The notes below the pieces were generated by a model. It was not told the DNA's origin and searched no databases. It saw only the letters and a program-made list of their open reading frames with translations. Below are positions 1-10,409 of a stretch of 64,000 nt of DNA, in pieces. Every line of letters begins with the position of its first letter. Position 1 is the first letter of the stretch. Origin of the DNA: Paramecium octaurelia (Eukaryota; Ciliophora; Oligohymenophorea; Peniculida; Parameciidae); contig CAJJDP010000130.1 in the NCBI GenBank assembly GCA_905182995.1, positions 279,918-343,917 on the forward strand. Reading direction: 5' to 3'. The position numbers and the translations under genes are program-made.

Positions 1-249
1 TTATCTTTCAGCTCTTTTCTCTTTTTACCGAATTTAGATATGAGCATATAAGCCATATTGACACCGTAAACAAAACAAATCAAGTAATAATAGGAGGATT
101 GTAAGTAAATGGAGAAGGAAAATAAAACATTAAATGTGAAGTTCAAACTTTCAGATTTATTACCGAATGATCAAAATATTACTTTATAAGAAATTTAAAA
201 TGATATCTAACAGATAAAAAATAGATACATGAAATAGATTGTAAATTGA
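1..249 (+). CDS. 3' end of an unknown gene (partial)
   Basis: The frame starting at base 1 is open with the ciliate code through to a TGA at 247-249, giving the last 82 residues of a protein whose start lies outside the window. An internal ATG at 109 could be an alternative start for a 46-residue product, but the frame continues upstream without interruption, so I prefer a partial gene. The tail is hydrophilic and rich in K, N and Q, with no motif I recognise. Function unknown. Confidence 0.4.
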
Positions 250-531
250 CTATTCAGAAAACTTATGATGTTATTTATAATTCTTATTATAAAATCTAAT
301 TAAAAATAATAATTCAGTTTTAGCCATTTTGATTATTGGTATTATTAAAAAGGATTCTAATATTTTCAATTATCTATTTTTGACATCCTATTTATTGAAG
401 TGCATTTAAATATTCATCATGCGAATGGATGATCTATGAAGATTTATTATCTAAAATACAAAAACAATATACAATTTTCTTTAAACATACAAATTTTTTG
501 AGTAGGCTACTTCTTCAAATTCATTGCTTAA

Positions 532-1883
532 TCAATCCATAATTAAGAGTTTTAAATTACTTAATGGTTCATTAAACCCTCTATTAAATTAAAGCCTATA
601 AATACCAAAAACACTTAGCTTAATTTCCTTATTTTCAGTCGGCAAGTATACTCTCTTAACTATCTTTTTTGCAAATTGACAAGCCTCTAAAACAACAGTC
701 GCATAATCTTGATATTTGTTACAATGATCAAGTAAAGTAATTAATAATTTTTACACTGAGAGATATACCTCATGAGACACTTAGTAGTTCGAAATACTTT
801 TCTAATACTTATCAGATGTCACCTTGGAAAGCACTTATTCCAAACATTATGTATAACTATATGGCAGAGCTACTTCCAACAACTCACTCAATTTCTTTAT
901 CACTTCATCCGTAATACTATTGTTTAGAAGAACATTATGAAATATCTTCTAATAACTTTGGCCTTCTTCTGATAAGTATTCAAAATTTTCTGAATCTTTA
1001 GATTTTATCTGATCAAAAATTGGTTTTTTCACTTTATTCAATAATTGGCTTTCTGGTTTAAAATGAAGCTATTAAAAAATATCCCTTTTAAGAACTTCGA
1101 AATCAATTTTGTCTATGGCTATATTTTTCTGTGATTGTTATTCCAAAACGCTATTATTTGGTTGGTGCTACTCAAGTTTTTAACTAATGCCTGTTAAATC
1201 GTATTGCAAATTCCTGATTACTGAAATCTCAAATATGATAAACTTCATATGAGAATCCTATAATAGGTTCTTTCTCTCTAATTCTAAACCTGAGAATTTT
1301 TGTTAAAAATTGATAACATCCTTACAACAGGCATCGATGAATTAATTATAAATAGTCAGAAAATTTTGAAAGCTTAATTCACTAACTGCAATGCTCAATT
1401 TTTTCTTCTATAATCTATTTAATTAATGTTATTTTTCTTCCTCAATTGCATTCCTAAACTCTGTAGTAAATTAATTCAGAGTTTATAAATTTTACTAATA
1501 CTCCTTCTTATTTGCTAAGTTAAATTGCTGAATTTCCTTTGAGAAATTATCTTGCTTAAACAAAAATTATTGTTATTCGCTTATTAAGGTATTGTTTAAC
1601 TACATGGCAAAGCATTTAGTTTATTCTGATTTAATAAGTAAATAACTTCTGAGAATTGTGAATAATTCAGTAGTTCCCTCCTTTTCATTGATTAATTTGG
1701 ATATCTATAGACCTACAATATTCAAGATTTGCTACCAATATTTTCAAGACTTTTCGAATAGGATTCCTCCAATTTGAAGATTTATTACAATAAACCAATA
1801 AAACCTTAAGTGGATTTAATTTTTTCATTAAGCATTTTCTAACAGGATTCGAGATGCTCAGCTATCTCTGTATACCAACTCAT
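532..1883 (-). CDS. F-BAR (FCH)-like membrane-curvature protein
   Basis: With TAA/TAG as Gln and one 23-nt intron (1713-1735, needed to skip an in-frame TGA) the gene encodes 442 residues. The first 50 residues resemble the start of an FCH/F-BAR domain: a short amphipathic helix, then a lysine-rich stretch and an EESYSKSLENIG motif close to the family's 'E-x-x-YAKxL' signature. The remainder is long, helical and Gln/Lys rich, as expected for an elongated F-BAR dimer. Known F-BAR proteins bind and bend plasma membrane during endocytosis and cytokinesis; that role is inferred from the family. There is no SH3 domain at the C terminus. The stop is the first in-frame TGA at 532; an extra 3' exon running to about 418 cannot be excluded. 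Other coiled-coil families remain possible. Confidence 0.5.
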
Positions 1884-2611
1884 AAATAATAATTTTCAGA
1901 ATATAAATAACTGAATATATTAATTCCTTTATAATCGAGTAATTATAAATAAATAAACAATCAATTTCATTAAAAAGCCAGTAGACATTAAAATAAATAG
2001 AGTTATTTTTAACTATGTAAGAATATAGCACTTGCTTTTGAAATCTAAAGGAAGGTTAAATGTATTTAAAATAGCCTTCAATTATTCTGTTAAGAGTGTA
2101 AAACTCTGCAATCCTTGTTCAACTTCATCTAAAACATTGATGGATTGAAAGTTAGAAGGCTATTATGGCATTAAATTCAAATAAATAAATAATTCTTTTC
2201 ATTTATTTTATAATATTGTATCAATTAATTTAAAAAATAAATAAGTAGTTATTGTTATTATTTTAAAGAATAGAAATACTTATTTGGGTATTATATCATT
2301 TAATATATTCAATTACAATCTTTAGTTATTATATTTGAATTTCATGAGTTTGTTATCTTGAGTCAAGAATTTATATTATATTGTTATTAACTCAATTCAT
2401 CATTCAACCAATGCTAAGTTCTTCTTTTTTAAATGAGTTCAATATCATTTTAGCATGTGCTTTACATAATATGGATATTTTTCGTGTTTATTTTGGAAAA
2501 GTACGCAATAATTCAAAGTGGTATTATTAGTTAATAGAATATTTTTTTTCAATTTGGATTTTTATACTGTATAGAAAATTATCTTTTAGTATATTTTTAA
2601 TCGTTCAAACA
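1884..2611. other. Intergenic region, no gene seen
   Basis: About 730 bases of AT-rich DNA between two divergently oriented genes. I see no long ciliate-code frame, RNA gene or repeat. It presumably holds both promoters. Confidence 0.5.
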
Positions 2612-3469
2612 ATGGAACTTGCTATTGTATTAGGTTTATTAGGTTTTGAGCCTGCTGGAAAATCCAGATTGAATCAACTCCTACCCAGAGTAACTTGTGA
2701 GGGATGCACTGCTTTTAGAGATGCAGTTATCAAAGGAAATTAGTTAATGTTGTAACTTTTTGCTTTGTTTTGTGAGAAAGGAATGCATGAGAAGTTTAAA
2801 TTTGTTCATGTCATTCTGACTGATGGAGAGGATAACAAATCCTAAACAAGCTTATCAGAATTTCTTGAATATTAAAAACTTATTCAATAAAAACTTCCAC
2901 CAAACATCCTTTAAACATTTTATATCGGTGTGAATGTGGAGAACAACAACACTGTCAAACAAGAAATGTCAGCAATTTTAAAATGTAGTGGAAAGTCTGC
3001 TTCGTATTATCCGATAAGTAGTAATTAAATTAATGACATCTTTTAAAAAATTTAAATGCAGATTGGCATCAGAGTTTAAGAATAAGGAGTTATAATCGAA
3101 AATAACTAAGCTAGATTTGCTTTAAGGTAATAAACTTATTAGCCAGTGGTGTCTATGTAAGTTAACAATTACATTGTACTTTTCACTCTTGATGTCTCTG
3201 GATCTATGAGTGATCATTGGTATAAGGTTTGCTCTGCAGTTAGAAGCTTCCTTGATACTCTTGGATCGAATGATTTAGTACTAGGAATTACCTTCAATGA
3301 CACTGTATAAGTTTTAACTGCGACGTAATAGTAATAAGCAGCTAAAAAGACTTAATAGACTTCCACTCCTCAAAGAACTTAATAAAGAACCTAAAGTTCT
3401 CAGCCTTAACGTTAAATAAAAGGAGTGGAAAGAACAGAAAATGAGAGTAGCTGTTGCTAAATATTTTGA
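2612..3469 (+). CDS. VWA-domain protein with domain halves in inverted order
   Basis: A single uninterrupted frame encodes 285 residues. Residues about 30-80 carry the second half of a von Willebrand A domain: a CTAFRDAV segment resembling the MIDAS threonine loop, then an ILTDGEDN strand. Residues about 190-235 carry the first half of a VWA domain: the MIDAS motif DVSGSMSDHW followed by a typical helix and an ITFND strand. The protein then ends in a Gln/Thr/Ser-rich tail. So the halves appear in the order C-half then N-half. This could be a true circular permutation, or a broken member of a two-VWA family whose outer parts were lost. No intron is needed. VWA proteins usually bind ligands through a divalent metal; the target is unknown. 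Confidence 0.6.
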
Positions 3470-3970
3470 ACTTGATAATGATGCTATTTTTATAATTTAT
3501 AATTGCAAATAATTTCTTGGTTCTAAAAGTCTGATCATAACGGTATTTGTTTTAAAAAATTTTATTGCAGAAGTAATATTTTATTCAAGATATTGTTTTA
3601 GGGTATAACATTATTTTTAAATTAATAACAGGGATTATACTCTATGATTTACAATCCCCAAGCATATGAATTCGAAGCACTAGATTTACCTCTGTATAAA
3701 TTATTGTTATATTTATGTAAAATTTAATAATTGATGGGTTTCTTTGGCATTTTTAATTTATTAAAATCATTTTAATAGGTTTATGTCGTTAAAACTAGAT
3801 AGTTAACTCATTTCAATCACAATGACCTTACTTAATAATAAATTATACAAAAAAGTGTGAGTTTTCATAAATTTGTATTTGACAACTAATTTTGGAAATT
3901 GAGAAGAATGAGTTAATTAAATTATCAGACTAATTTTATATATCAAAATATGTGAGTTTTTAATAAAAAT
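3470..3970. other. Intergenic, with an unresolved 105-codon open frame
   Basis: Between the VWA gene and the pseudokinase there is an open frame from an ATG at 3644 to a TGA near 3956-3958. With only one stop codon in an AT-rich genome such a frame can arise by chance. It has no recognisable motif and I could not connect it to either neighbour by splicing. Confidence 0.3.
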
Positions 3971-5099
3971 ATGATACTTCAATTCAAATGCGAAAGATTA
4001 CATTATATTCTAAACACTCACTACATAGTGTCAGTATACAATGACAAGTTGACTATTGGGAACAAGGTAACCTATCTATCCTTATATGAATTAGAGTCAT
4101 CCCAAGTATGAGTATAAATTTACACTTGAAAATGTTTTGCACTGGTATGTGGACAACTTAAAGTTGCAGGCATTTGGGATTGAGTACAAGGGGGCAATCA
4201 AGTTTTTTAAAGCGAATAATAAAGATTTGGAATAGTTAAGAGGGTTGTGTAGATGTCTTCTATGTTTCGATAATATAGTGGAGCTTTACAAATAAATCGA
4301 TATAAATGAGCCATCGAGATTATAGGATCAAATATCCCTTTAATTGTGCAGCATGAAGGTGATAAGCTAGTAGCAGTTGTTGATAGAGGTTCCTATAGTT
4401 CGATAGTTGAATCATCACGGAATAATTTCATACCGTGAATGCTTTGAATATAAAAGCCAATATTATATTGTAACAGAATTTGTTGGAGGAATAACATTAC
4501 AGAAATTCATAATTTAAAACCCTAAGTTGAGTCATCTCTAATGCAGAGCCATAATACTTGTAAGTGTTCTTGTTTTATGAAAGCAACTGCTCAAGGCTGT
4601 AAAATATTTGCATGAACATTACGTCATACATGCGACAATCGATATTAGCCATATTGTCTACAAATCAGATTTTATCAAAATTATTGATTTTTCAGAAGCC
4701 AAACAAACTAGTAAAATAGATGATAAGGATATCAAGAATTGTGGTCGTATTTTGTTCTATCTGTATGAATTATCCTCATCTTAATTTAGGTACACTGGCA
4801 AAGAGTACAACGACAAGGATCTGGAACTAAATTACAAGACTCTTTAGAGTGCTTAGACTCCCAAATTGGCTTAGGAACTCATTTTTATTATGATTTCTGA
4901 TAACAATGTAACGGTGCCTCTGATTTTGGAGCATCCGTATTTCTCATTTTCTTTGGATGCTGAGGAGAGGAAGAGAAGATTCCAAAAGTTTTAGCGAGTG
5001 TAGAGGTCGACTTCAGAAATGGATGAGAGTGATGCTATTTCTCAGAGCATACCAGAATTGTAAACAAATAAAAGTAAATCATTAAGATAATTGATGTGA
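3971..5099 (+). CDS. PH-like plus protein pseudokinase
   Basis: Two introns (4067-4094, 28 nt; 4560-4583, 24 nt) give 358 residues; the second contains an in-frame TGA and must be removed. Residues 1-90 look like a PH-type beta fold. Residues about 125-300 are a kinase fold: a hinge region with TEFVGG, then the catalytic-loop position reads VIHATIDISHIVY instead of HRDxKxxN, and the DFG position reads DFSEA. The catalytic Asp and the metal-binding Asn are therefore missing, and I see no clear glycine-rich loop. I infer a catalytically dead scaffold or allosteric kinase relative. The gene at 17587 has the same PH-then-kinase order but keeps its catalytic residues. No ATP-site lysine could be assigned with confidence. 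Confidence 0.65.
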
Positions 5100-5144
5100 A
5101 AAGTATTTTATTATTATTATTATCAAATATTAAATTATTTATTA

Positions 5145-5498
5145 ATGTAAGCCGAATAACAGTACCCCTAAATAGATGTTAAGGAATTCAAGGCATTTGC
5201 TGTTTGGAGGTGGAAAGCTGAACAAGTAAGCAAAATCAATATATTTTTATAGTTAAATCAAAATTGTTGTTCATGCAAAAAATTGATGACTGAACCATGC
5301 ATCGATTGCGAAGTGAATGACTAGAATGATGATCAACAAAAATGCATTGCTGTTTAGAGTGGAAATTGCGGTCATGCATTACATCAACATTGCATACGAA
5401 AATGGATTCAAACCAAAAGTCAGGGTGGCACATCAGGCACCTGTCCAATGTGTGACTTAATTTGGGAAATCACAAATGAAGTTGAATTATAGAATTGA
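5145..5498 (+). CDS. RING-H2 subunit of the RBX1/APC11 type
   Basis: One 27-nt intron (5226-5252) and 108 residues, the usual size for RBX1, RBX2 and APC11. The N-terminal strand VKEFKAFAVWRW matches the cullin-binding strand of RBX1 (V-K-x-W-N-A-V-A-x-W-x-W). The zinc ligands follow in order: CCSC, then a middle CIDC pair as in RBX and APC11, then CGHALHQHC and CPMC. RBX1 normally ends with CPLD while APC11 ends with CPMC and has a longer linker before it; this protein shows the longer linker and CPMC. The family recruits E2 enzymes to cullin or APC/C ubiquitin ligases. Whether it is the RBX or the APC11 orthologue cannot be settled by eye. Confidence 0.8.
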
Positions 5499-5736
5499 CA
5501 TTCTTAGAATCAATATAATTTTACAATTTTTATTTTAAATATCTTGTATTTTTTAATACTACTAAGAGATATATCATTTACAAATACTTAGATGAGCACA
5601 AACTTTAGTGACTTATTCCAACATTCTTTTACACCAAAACTAAATCGGATTAATAGAGTGGGATATTTACTCACACATATAAACATGCTCAGATCATTTA
5701 TTAACAATATTAATTAAAATAAAATTCAAATTTTTC

Positions 5737-6298
5737 ATGAACAGAAATAAGTAACAACCTCAAAGACAAACTGCCCCTTAAAGAAAAGCTCGTTCTGAAC
5801 TTAATGAAGAATAGAAGCAAGAGATCAAGGAGGCCTTTGATTTATTTGATACCGATGGCACAGGATATATTGATGTCAAAGGTACCATGTAAATTCATAT
5901 TTTTTAGAACTCAAGGTGGCAATGCGAGCTTTGGGCTTTGAAACCAAAAAGGAAGAAGTCAAACAGATGATTAAGGAGGTTGATCGTGAAGGCAAAGGAG
6001 TAATTGAATTTCCTGATTTTCTCGAATTAATGACCGTCAAAATGGTAAGATGGTTAATAACTATTGACAGGGTGAAAGAGATCCAAGAGAAGAGATGCTG
6101 AAAGCATTCCGTTTATTTGATGATGACAACACTGGAAAAATAACATTAAGAAATTTAAAAAGAGTTGCAAGAGAATTAGGAGAAACAATGTCCGACGATG
6201 AATTATAAGAGATGATTGATGAAGCTGATCGAGATGGCGACGGAGAAATAAGTGAGGAAGACTTTATTAGAATAATGAAGAAGACCAACTTATTTTGA
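5737..6298 (+). CDS. Centrin (EF-hand protein of basal bodies)
   Basis: Two introns (5882-5907 and 6045-6070, 26 nt each) give 169 residues, the typical centrin length. After a basic N-terminal tail there are four EF-hands: loop 1 [12 protein letters not shown] near residue 41, loop 2 [12 protein letters not shown] near 77, loop 3 [12 protein letters not shown] near 114 and loop 4 [12 protein letters not shown] near 150. Loops 1 and 4 keep all usual Ca2+ ligands; loops 2 and 3 look weaker. Linker motifs such as EAFDLFD and [11 protein letters not shown] are diagnostic of centrin rather than calmodulin. Centrins act at basal bodies and, in Paramecium, in the infraciliary lattice. This copy ends in KTNLF; Paramecium has many centrins, so the subfamily is not assigned. 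Confidence 0.95.
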
Positions 6299-6327
6299 AA
6301 ATTAGTTAATATAATTATATAATAATC

Positions 6328-8260
6328 ATGGCATTTGTATATTAGGCTTAACGAGATCTCAACCAATTATTGACATCTGTCCCACCTAATGTACTAATCA
6401 TTAACCTACTTATAATAGGTGGGTCCAGGTTCCTATGGGAAACAAAAGAAAAAGCTAATCAAACAATCTGTAGCTCCTTTCAATACACAATCTACCAGAC
6501 TAGATCCATCGAAAAACTCTTCATTTCCAGGTCCTGGGAGTTATAGTGTGAATTTGGCTAATGCAGGGTACAAAACTAATTAAATAGCAGGTAGAAAGTG
6601 CTACTTCAATCCAATCAATCAGAACTTAAGATTCTCGAAATCCACAAATAACAGTCAGTTTTTGCATCCAAATGTAAGCGCTTTTAAGAAGTTAATACAA
6701 GCGATACTCCAGGGTAGTGTCTTGTATTTGATATCTTAGTCCTGGCTCATACAAACCAGAAGCATTTTAACGACAACATTACCAAAAGGGATCATCTGAG
6801 TATTTTATTGAGTCACTGTTGAAATTGAATAGAAATAAGTCAATACCATCAATCCCATCCAATGAATAAGCATATGGTTACGTTGAAAGTGGAAGTATGC
6901 GTACAATAATCTATTTAATATAAATTAGCACTGTAATTAAATAAGAGTCCCCAAGAAATCATTTCAGGATTAAAGAATGATTCAGTGGGACCTGGTCACT
7001 ATGATCTTAAGAACTCTTTCGATTTAAATAAAGAGAAGGGTCACAATTGGCATTCCTCTAAACAACCAAAACTTGCTCCTGTAGTTTCTAAAGATTAAAG
7101 AACGATAGTTGGACCAGGAGCGTATGCTATCGAAAATGAGAGTCAACCCTTATATAAATTGTTGCCGTCAGGATCGTTTCAATCCAATTCGTCCAGATTC
7201 AATAATTTGGACAAGGGACAAAGAAGCAAAGAAATCCTTAGACTTTAATTTGAGAAAAAGAAATCAAAATTGCTACAAGATTCATAATTTGAAGATTTGA
7301 AAGATGAATAATTTGATATCTCTCAAGTATGTCTATTTAACATATTAGAATGATGGTCCTGGTCCAGGATATTACTTTAAAGATCATAGTACTATTTCGA
7401 CCAAATCCACTTCTAAATTGGAAACGCAATGTTTTGGATCAAAATTAAAAAGATTTCAAAGTGATTCAAATTAAATTACTGTTGGTCCTGGAGACTATAA
7501 AATTGAAACTTAATTGTCAAATAGCAGTCTTGCATTAAAGCAACCACCCTTCTTATCCTCTAATACTCGATTTGAATAACAACATTTCAATAGGAGGATT
7601 GGCCCACAATCTTATCACATTAATAAAAGTGTAAGACAATTAGATATTTCATCTAGTTGGAATATGACCTGATAAAAAAGCTCGAAAGATCTCCTGTCGG
7701 TAAATTTGGATAGAATTAACCTAGATTTGTGAATGATCAAAGTAAAGAAGAACTGCCTGGTCCAGGATTCTATGACTATTTATTGTAATCCACTTAACAA
7801 GGAGCTCAAACTATGTTTAAGTCTTAAACCAAGAGGATTGATCCAACCCTATTAAATAAATCAGAAATACCAGCTCCTAGTTAATACAACCCCAGAAATC
7901 ACACAATCGAATATAACATAAAGAAAGAAGTAGACGATCTTGACTTCGAAATCAATAGACCTCCGTTTTAATCTTCAGCACCTCGATTTAAAAGTAATGC
8001 TGATGTCAAAATTGATGAATTGGATGAAGATATTTACTTGAAAAAATAGAATCAAAAAAAAGAAGAACACAAGATTCCATATAAATAGAAATAGGCACCA
8101 CCTCCGTTTAATGTGCAAGTACTTGTAATGACAACTGTTTTTATAGGAAAAACGATTTTAATATGGTAAACTAACTGTTCAATCTCCTGGTCCTGGGGAA
8201 TATAATGAGTCTACTCCATGGGACAAACCATCATTCAATGTTTAATATTCTTAATTTTGA
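6328..8260 (+). CDS. Sperm-tail PG-rich repeat protein (STPG/SHIPPO type)
   Basis: At least six short introns: 6391-6418, 6714-6739, 6895-6928, 7327-7348, 7631-7656 and 8119-8146. About 589 residues. It contains repeated PGPGSY-like elements (GPGSYGK, FPGPGSYSV, TPGPGSYKP, GPGHYDL, GPGAYAI, GPGPGYYF, VGPGDYKI, LPGPGFYD, PGPGEYNE), each followed by segments of the 'F-x-S-x-x-x-R-F' kind. This is the sperm-tail PG-rich repeat known from microtubule inner proteins and other axonemal proteins. An axonemal or cortical microtubule role is therefore likely. One reading-frame break lies between 6673 and 6712: adding one T to the T4 run at 6682-6685 joins the frames perfectly. The stop overlaps the 3' end of the convergent gene. 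Confidence 0.8.
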
Positions 8261-9381
8261 GTAGATGACAATAAATATATATAAACGATATCATTTCTTA
8301 AAAAATCTATATCCTGATCTTGTGTGTTGATGAGCCTTTCTGGATTAGGGAATGCTTTCTGTAATTTTAAATTATTTGGAAAGAGAAACACTCGCTTATT
8401 GTGATCGATGAGTTTGAATACTACATAGAGGGAATGATGATACTTGAGTTTTGATTGAAGTTCTGCTGCATGTGGTGAATTCATAGTGTAGATGTGAGCA
8501 GGACTGAGCATTTTAGATAGAGGATCCTTGATTACTCTATGGGTGGATGGACCATTTTGAGTGAGCAACTGTTCATCTTTAAACATTTTAGGAGATAGAT
8601 GAAATGTTTGTTTGTTTTTTGAAGTTCTTGATATAATCTACTTGATAGTCTATTGACTCACTCCAAATGGAATTCTGTTAAATGTTTTTGGTGAATGCAA
8701 TTGAATGTGGGATTATACTTTAGGTTTTTGCTTTTCTGCTAAGAAGTGAATAAATTTCTGTAATTATTCTTCTTCCCTATTAGAAGGTAGAAATATTAAT
8801 TCTCCGGTGTTAATCTAAAGCCCTTCTAATTTGTTATTAATTGCCTCTATTGTTGTAGATTTATCAACGAGATCTTGGAGTAGTTTGCTATAGACTTGTT
8901 CTTGAACTTTAGGAGAAGTAGGTTTGAGTTCTTCTGGTTAATCGCCAGCAATTGCTTTTTTGGGTTTGTTAGGATTTTTGCGATTTTCCTCTTCAATAAT
9001 TCGTTTTATGCGATAATATTCGACTCGTCTTTTCTTGTCATGATAACTAACTTATGTATAATCCTGAGATACTTGCTCATAATATTGCTTATTTTATGCA
9101 TAAAGAATCTTGGAATCTCATTGTGATATTTGTAGTACTCAGTAAATAACTGAAGTTTATCCCTCAATTCATCTAACAATTTTTGTTTAATTTATACTGG
9201 CAAAATAGAACCGTCTCAGATATTCCTGATTCTCATTATACGCTAGAGCCTAGTAAAACTCTATCACCTCTTTTGTTCTGGCTGAATTTACAAAATCATT
9301 CAGAGTCCTAGAGTAATAATAGGATTGACAATTGGAGTATTTCTTCTGGAGCAGTATCTGAACATTGTACTAATTTGCCAT
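8179..9381 (-). CDS. Conserved ciliate protein, function unknown
   Basis: Starts with ATG at 9381 and carries a 25-nt intron (9173-9197). The frame then breaks at the T4 run at 9092-9095 (A4 on the coding strand): one extra base joins FFMHK to a long second frame, giving about 392 residues. The N-terminal third has a motif EYLRRFY...L.LFTEYYKYHNEIPRFF followed by YHDKKRRVEYYRIKRIIEEEN, which reads as a conserved helical module; a related EYLRxFY...YYK element occurs in the gene at 24550-25855. The C-terminal third is basic. The first in-frame TGA is at 8179, which would overlap the convergent PG-repeat gene by about 80 bases; a small 3' intron ending the gene earlier is possible. I do not recognise a function. 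Confidence 0.6.
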
Positions 9382-9458
9382 CAGATATTTAAGTTATGAT
9401 ATTCAATTTAATATAATTTAATCATTGCATATAGGATAGATCAAATAAAAATAGTAAT

Positions 9459-10354
9459 TCAATGGAAACCTAATTTATACCACATCTGTCTTAAATCGTC
9501 CTTTGTTTTCGTCTTTATTTCCTAAGCAATCTCAGTCCATTTCATGATAGAATTGAATGAGTTCGGAATCTAAACTAGCGATTTGAGAATATCGAATGTC
9601 TCTCTATCAAAATCATTCATCTTTCTGAAATTTAAACAAAACTTAGTTTCAGTGAACTGACTCCCAAATCTAGTCTGAAGTACTGAATCATAATCCGAAA
9701 TCAGAAGAATTTGCTTTGTGATGTTCTGAGCCTGCTTCATTAATATTAAGAATTCTCCTATTTTGTTCTGATATTGTCAGGTGTCCGATTAAAATGCTTA
9801 CTGATTTCCCTCCACTTTCTTCCGTATTATTAGACATACTTAATCAAATCTGCCTCTTCATTCTAACTCCAATAGCCATGTCGGTTGTTGCTATCATATT
9901 TCCTGCGAATCAACTTATAAATTGAATCAACACTTCTATTGGGTATTTATTTTGCAATAGTGAGCCATATCTTAGAGAGTCCAAACGACTTTAACTCAAT
10001 GTACTCCTATAGATCCTAATTACTGAGATTGTTTTACAATAGATATTCATTGACAACCTTCATAATGCAGTCTACCTCTTGTTTTGAAAACCTCCCTTCC
10101 TTCATTTCTGAGTGATTAACACGGCAATCTAGCCTTTTGTGCCAAGATCTACTTTTACATCGTCGAATTCTATTTTAATCAATTTGTTGTTCTATATTTT
10201 ACTAGTCTTATTATGCTTATGGAATGGCATCAACATTTGAAAGATTATTTTGACTCAATTAATGTTCCCTTGAACTGATATGATCCTCGTATTAATTTTA
10301 AAGGGATTGTTGCTAATTTCTAAGCTTAATAGTTTGTTTTTGAATTTTTTTCAT
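9459..10354 (-). CDS. Myb/SANT-type DNA-binding protein
   Basis: About 298 residues once a frame break at 9761-9764 is bridged (A4 on the coding strand, one base short). Residues about 90-200 hold two Myb-like repeats: one with EGRFSKQE...IWLTIAKQIPNRSVDSIYKLIRRKY, the next with HGYWSQNEEADLIKYVQQYGRKWREISKHFNRTPDNIRTK. The spacing and the tryptophans (W, W, W) are those of DMTF1/REB1/Bas1-like Myb proteins. A third, weaker repeat near the C terminus has MKWTEIAQEIKTKTKDDLRQMWYKLGF. The N terminus is Gln rich. I infer a nuclear transcription or termination factor; the target is unknown. No intron was needed. Confidence 0.7.
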
Positions 10355-10409
10355 ATTATAGTTAAAATAAATTGTTTGACTGAATAATTATTTCAATTAC
10401 GCACTAAAC

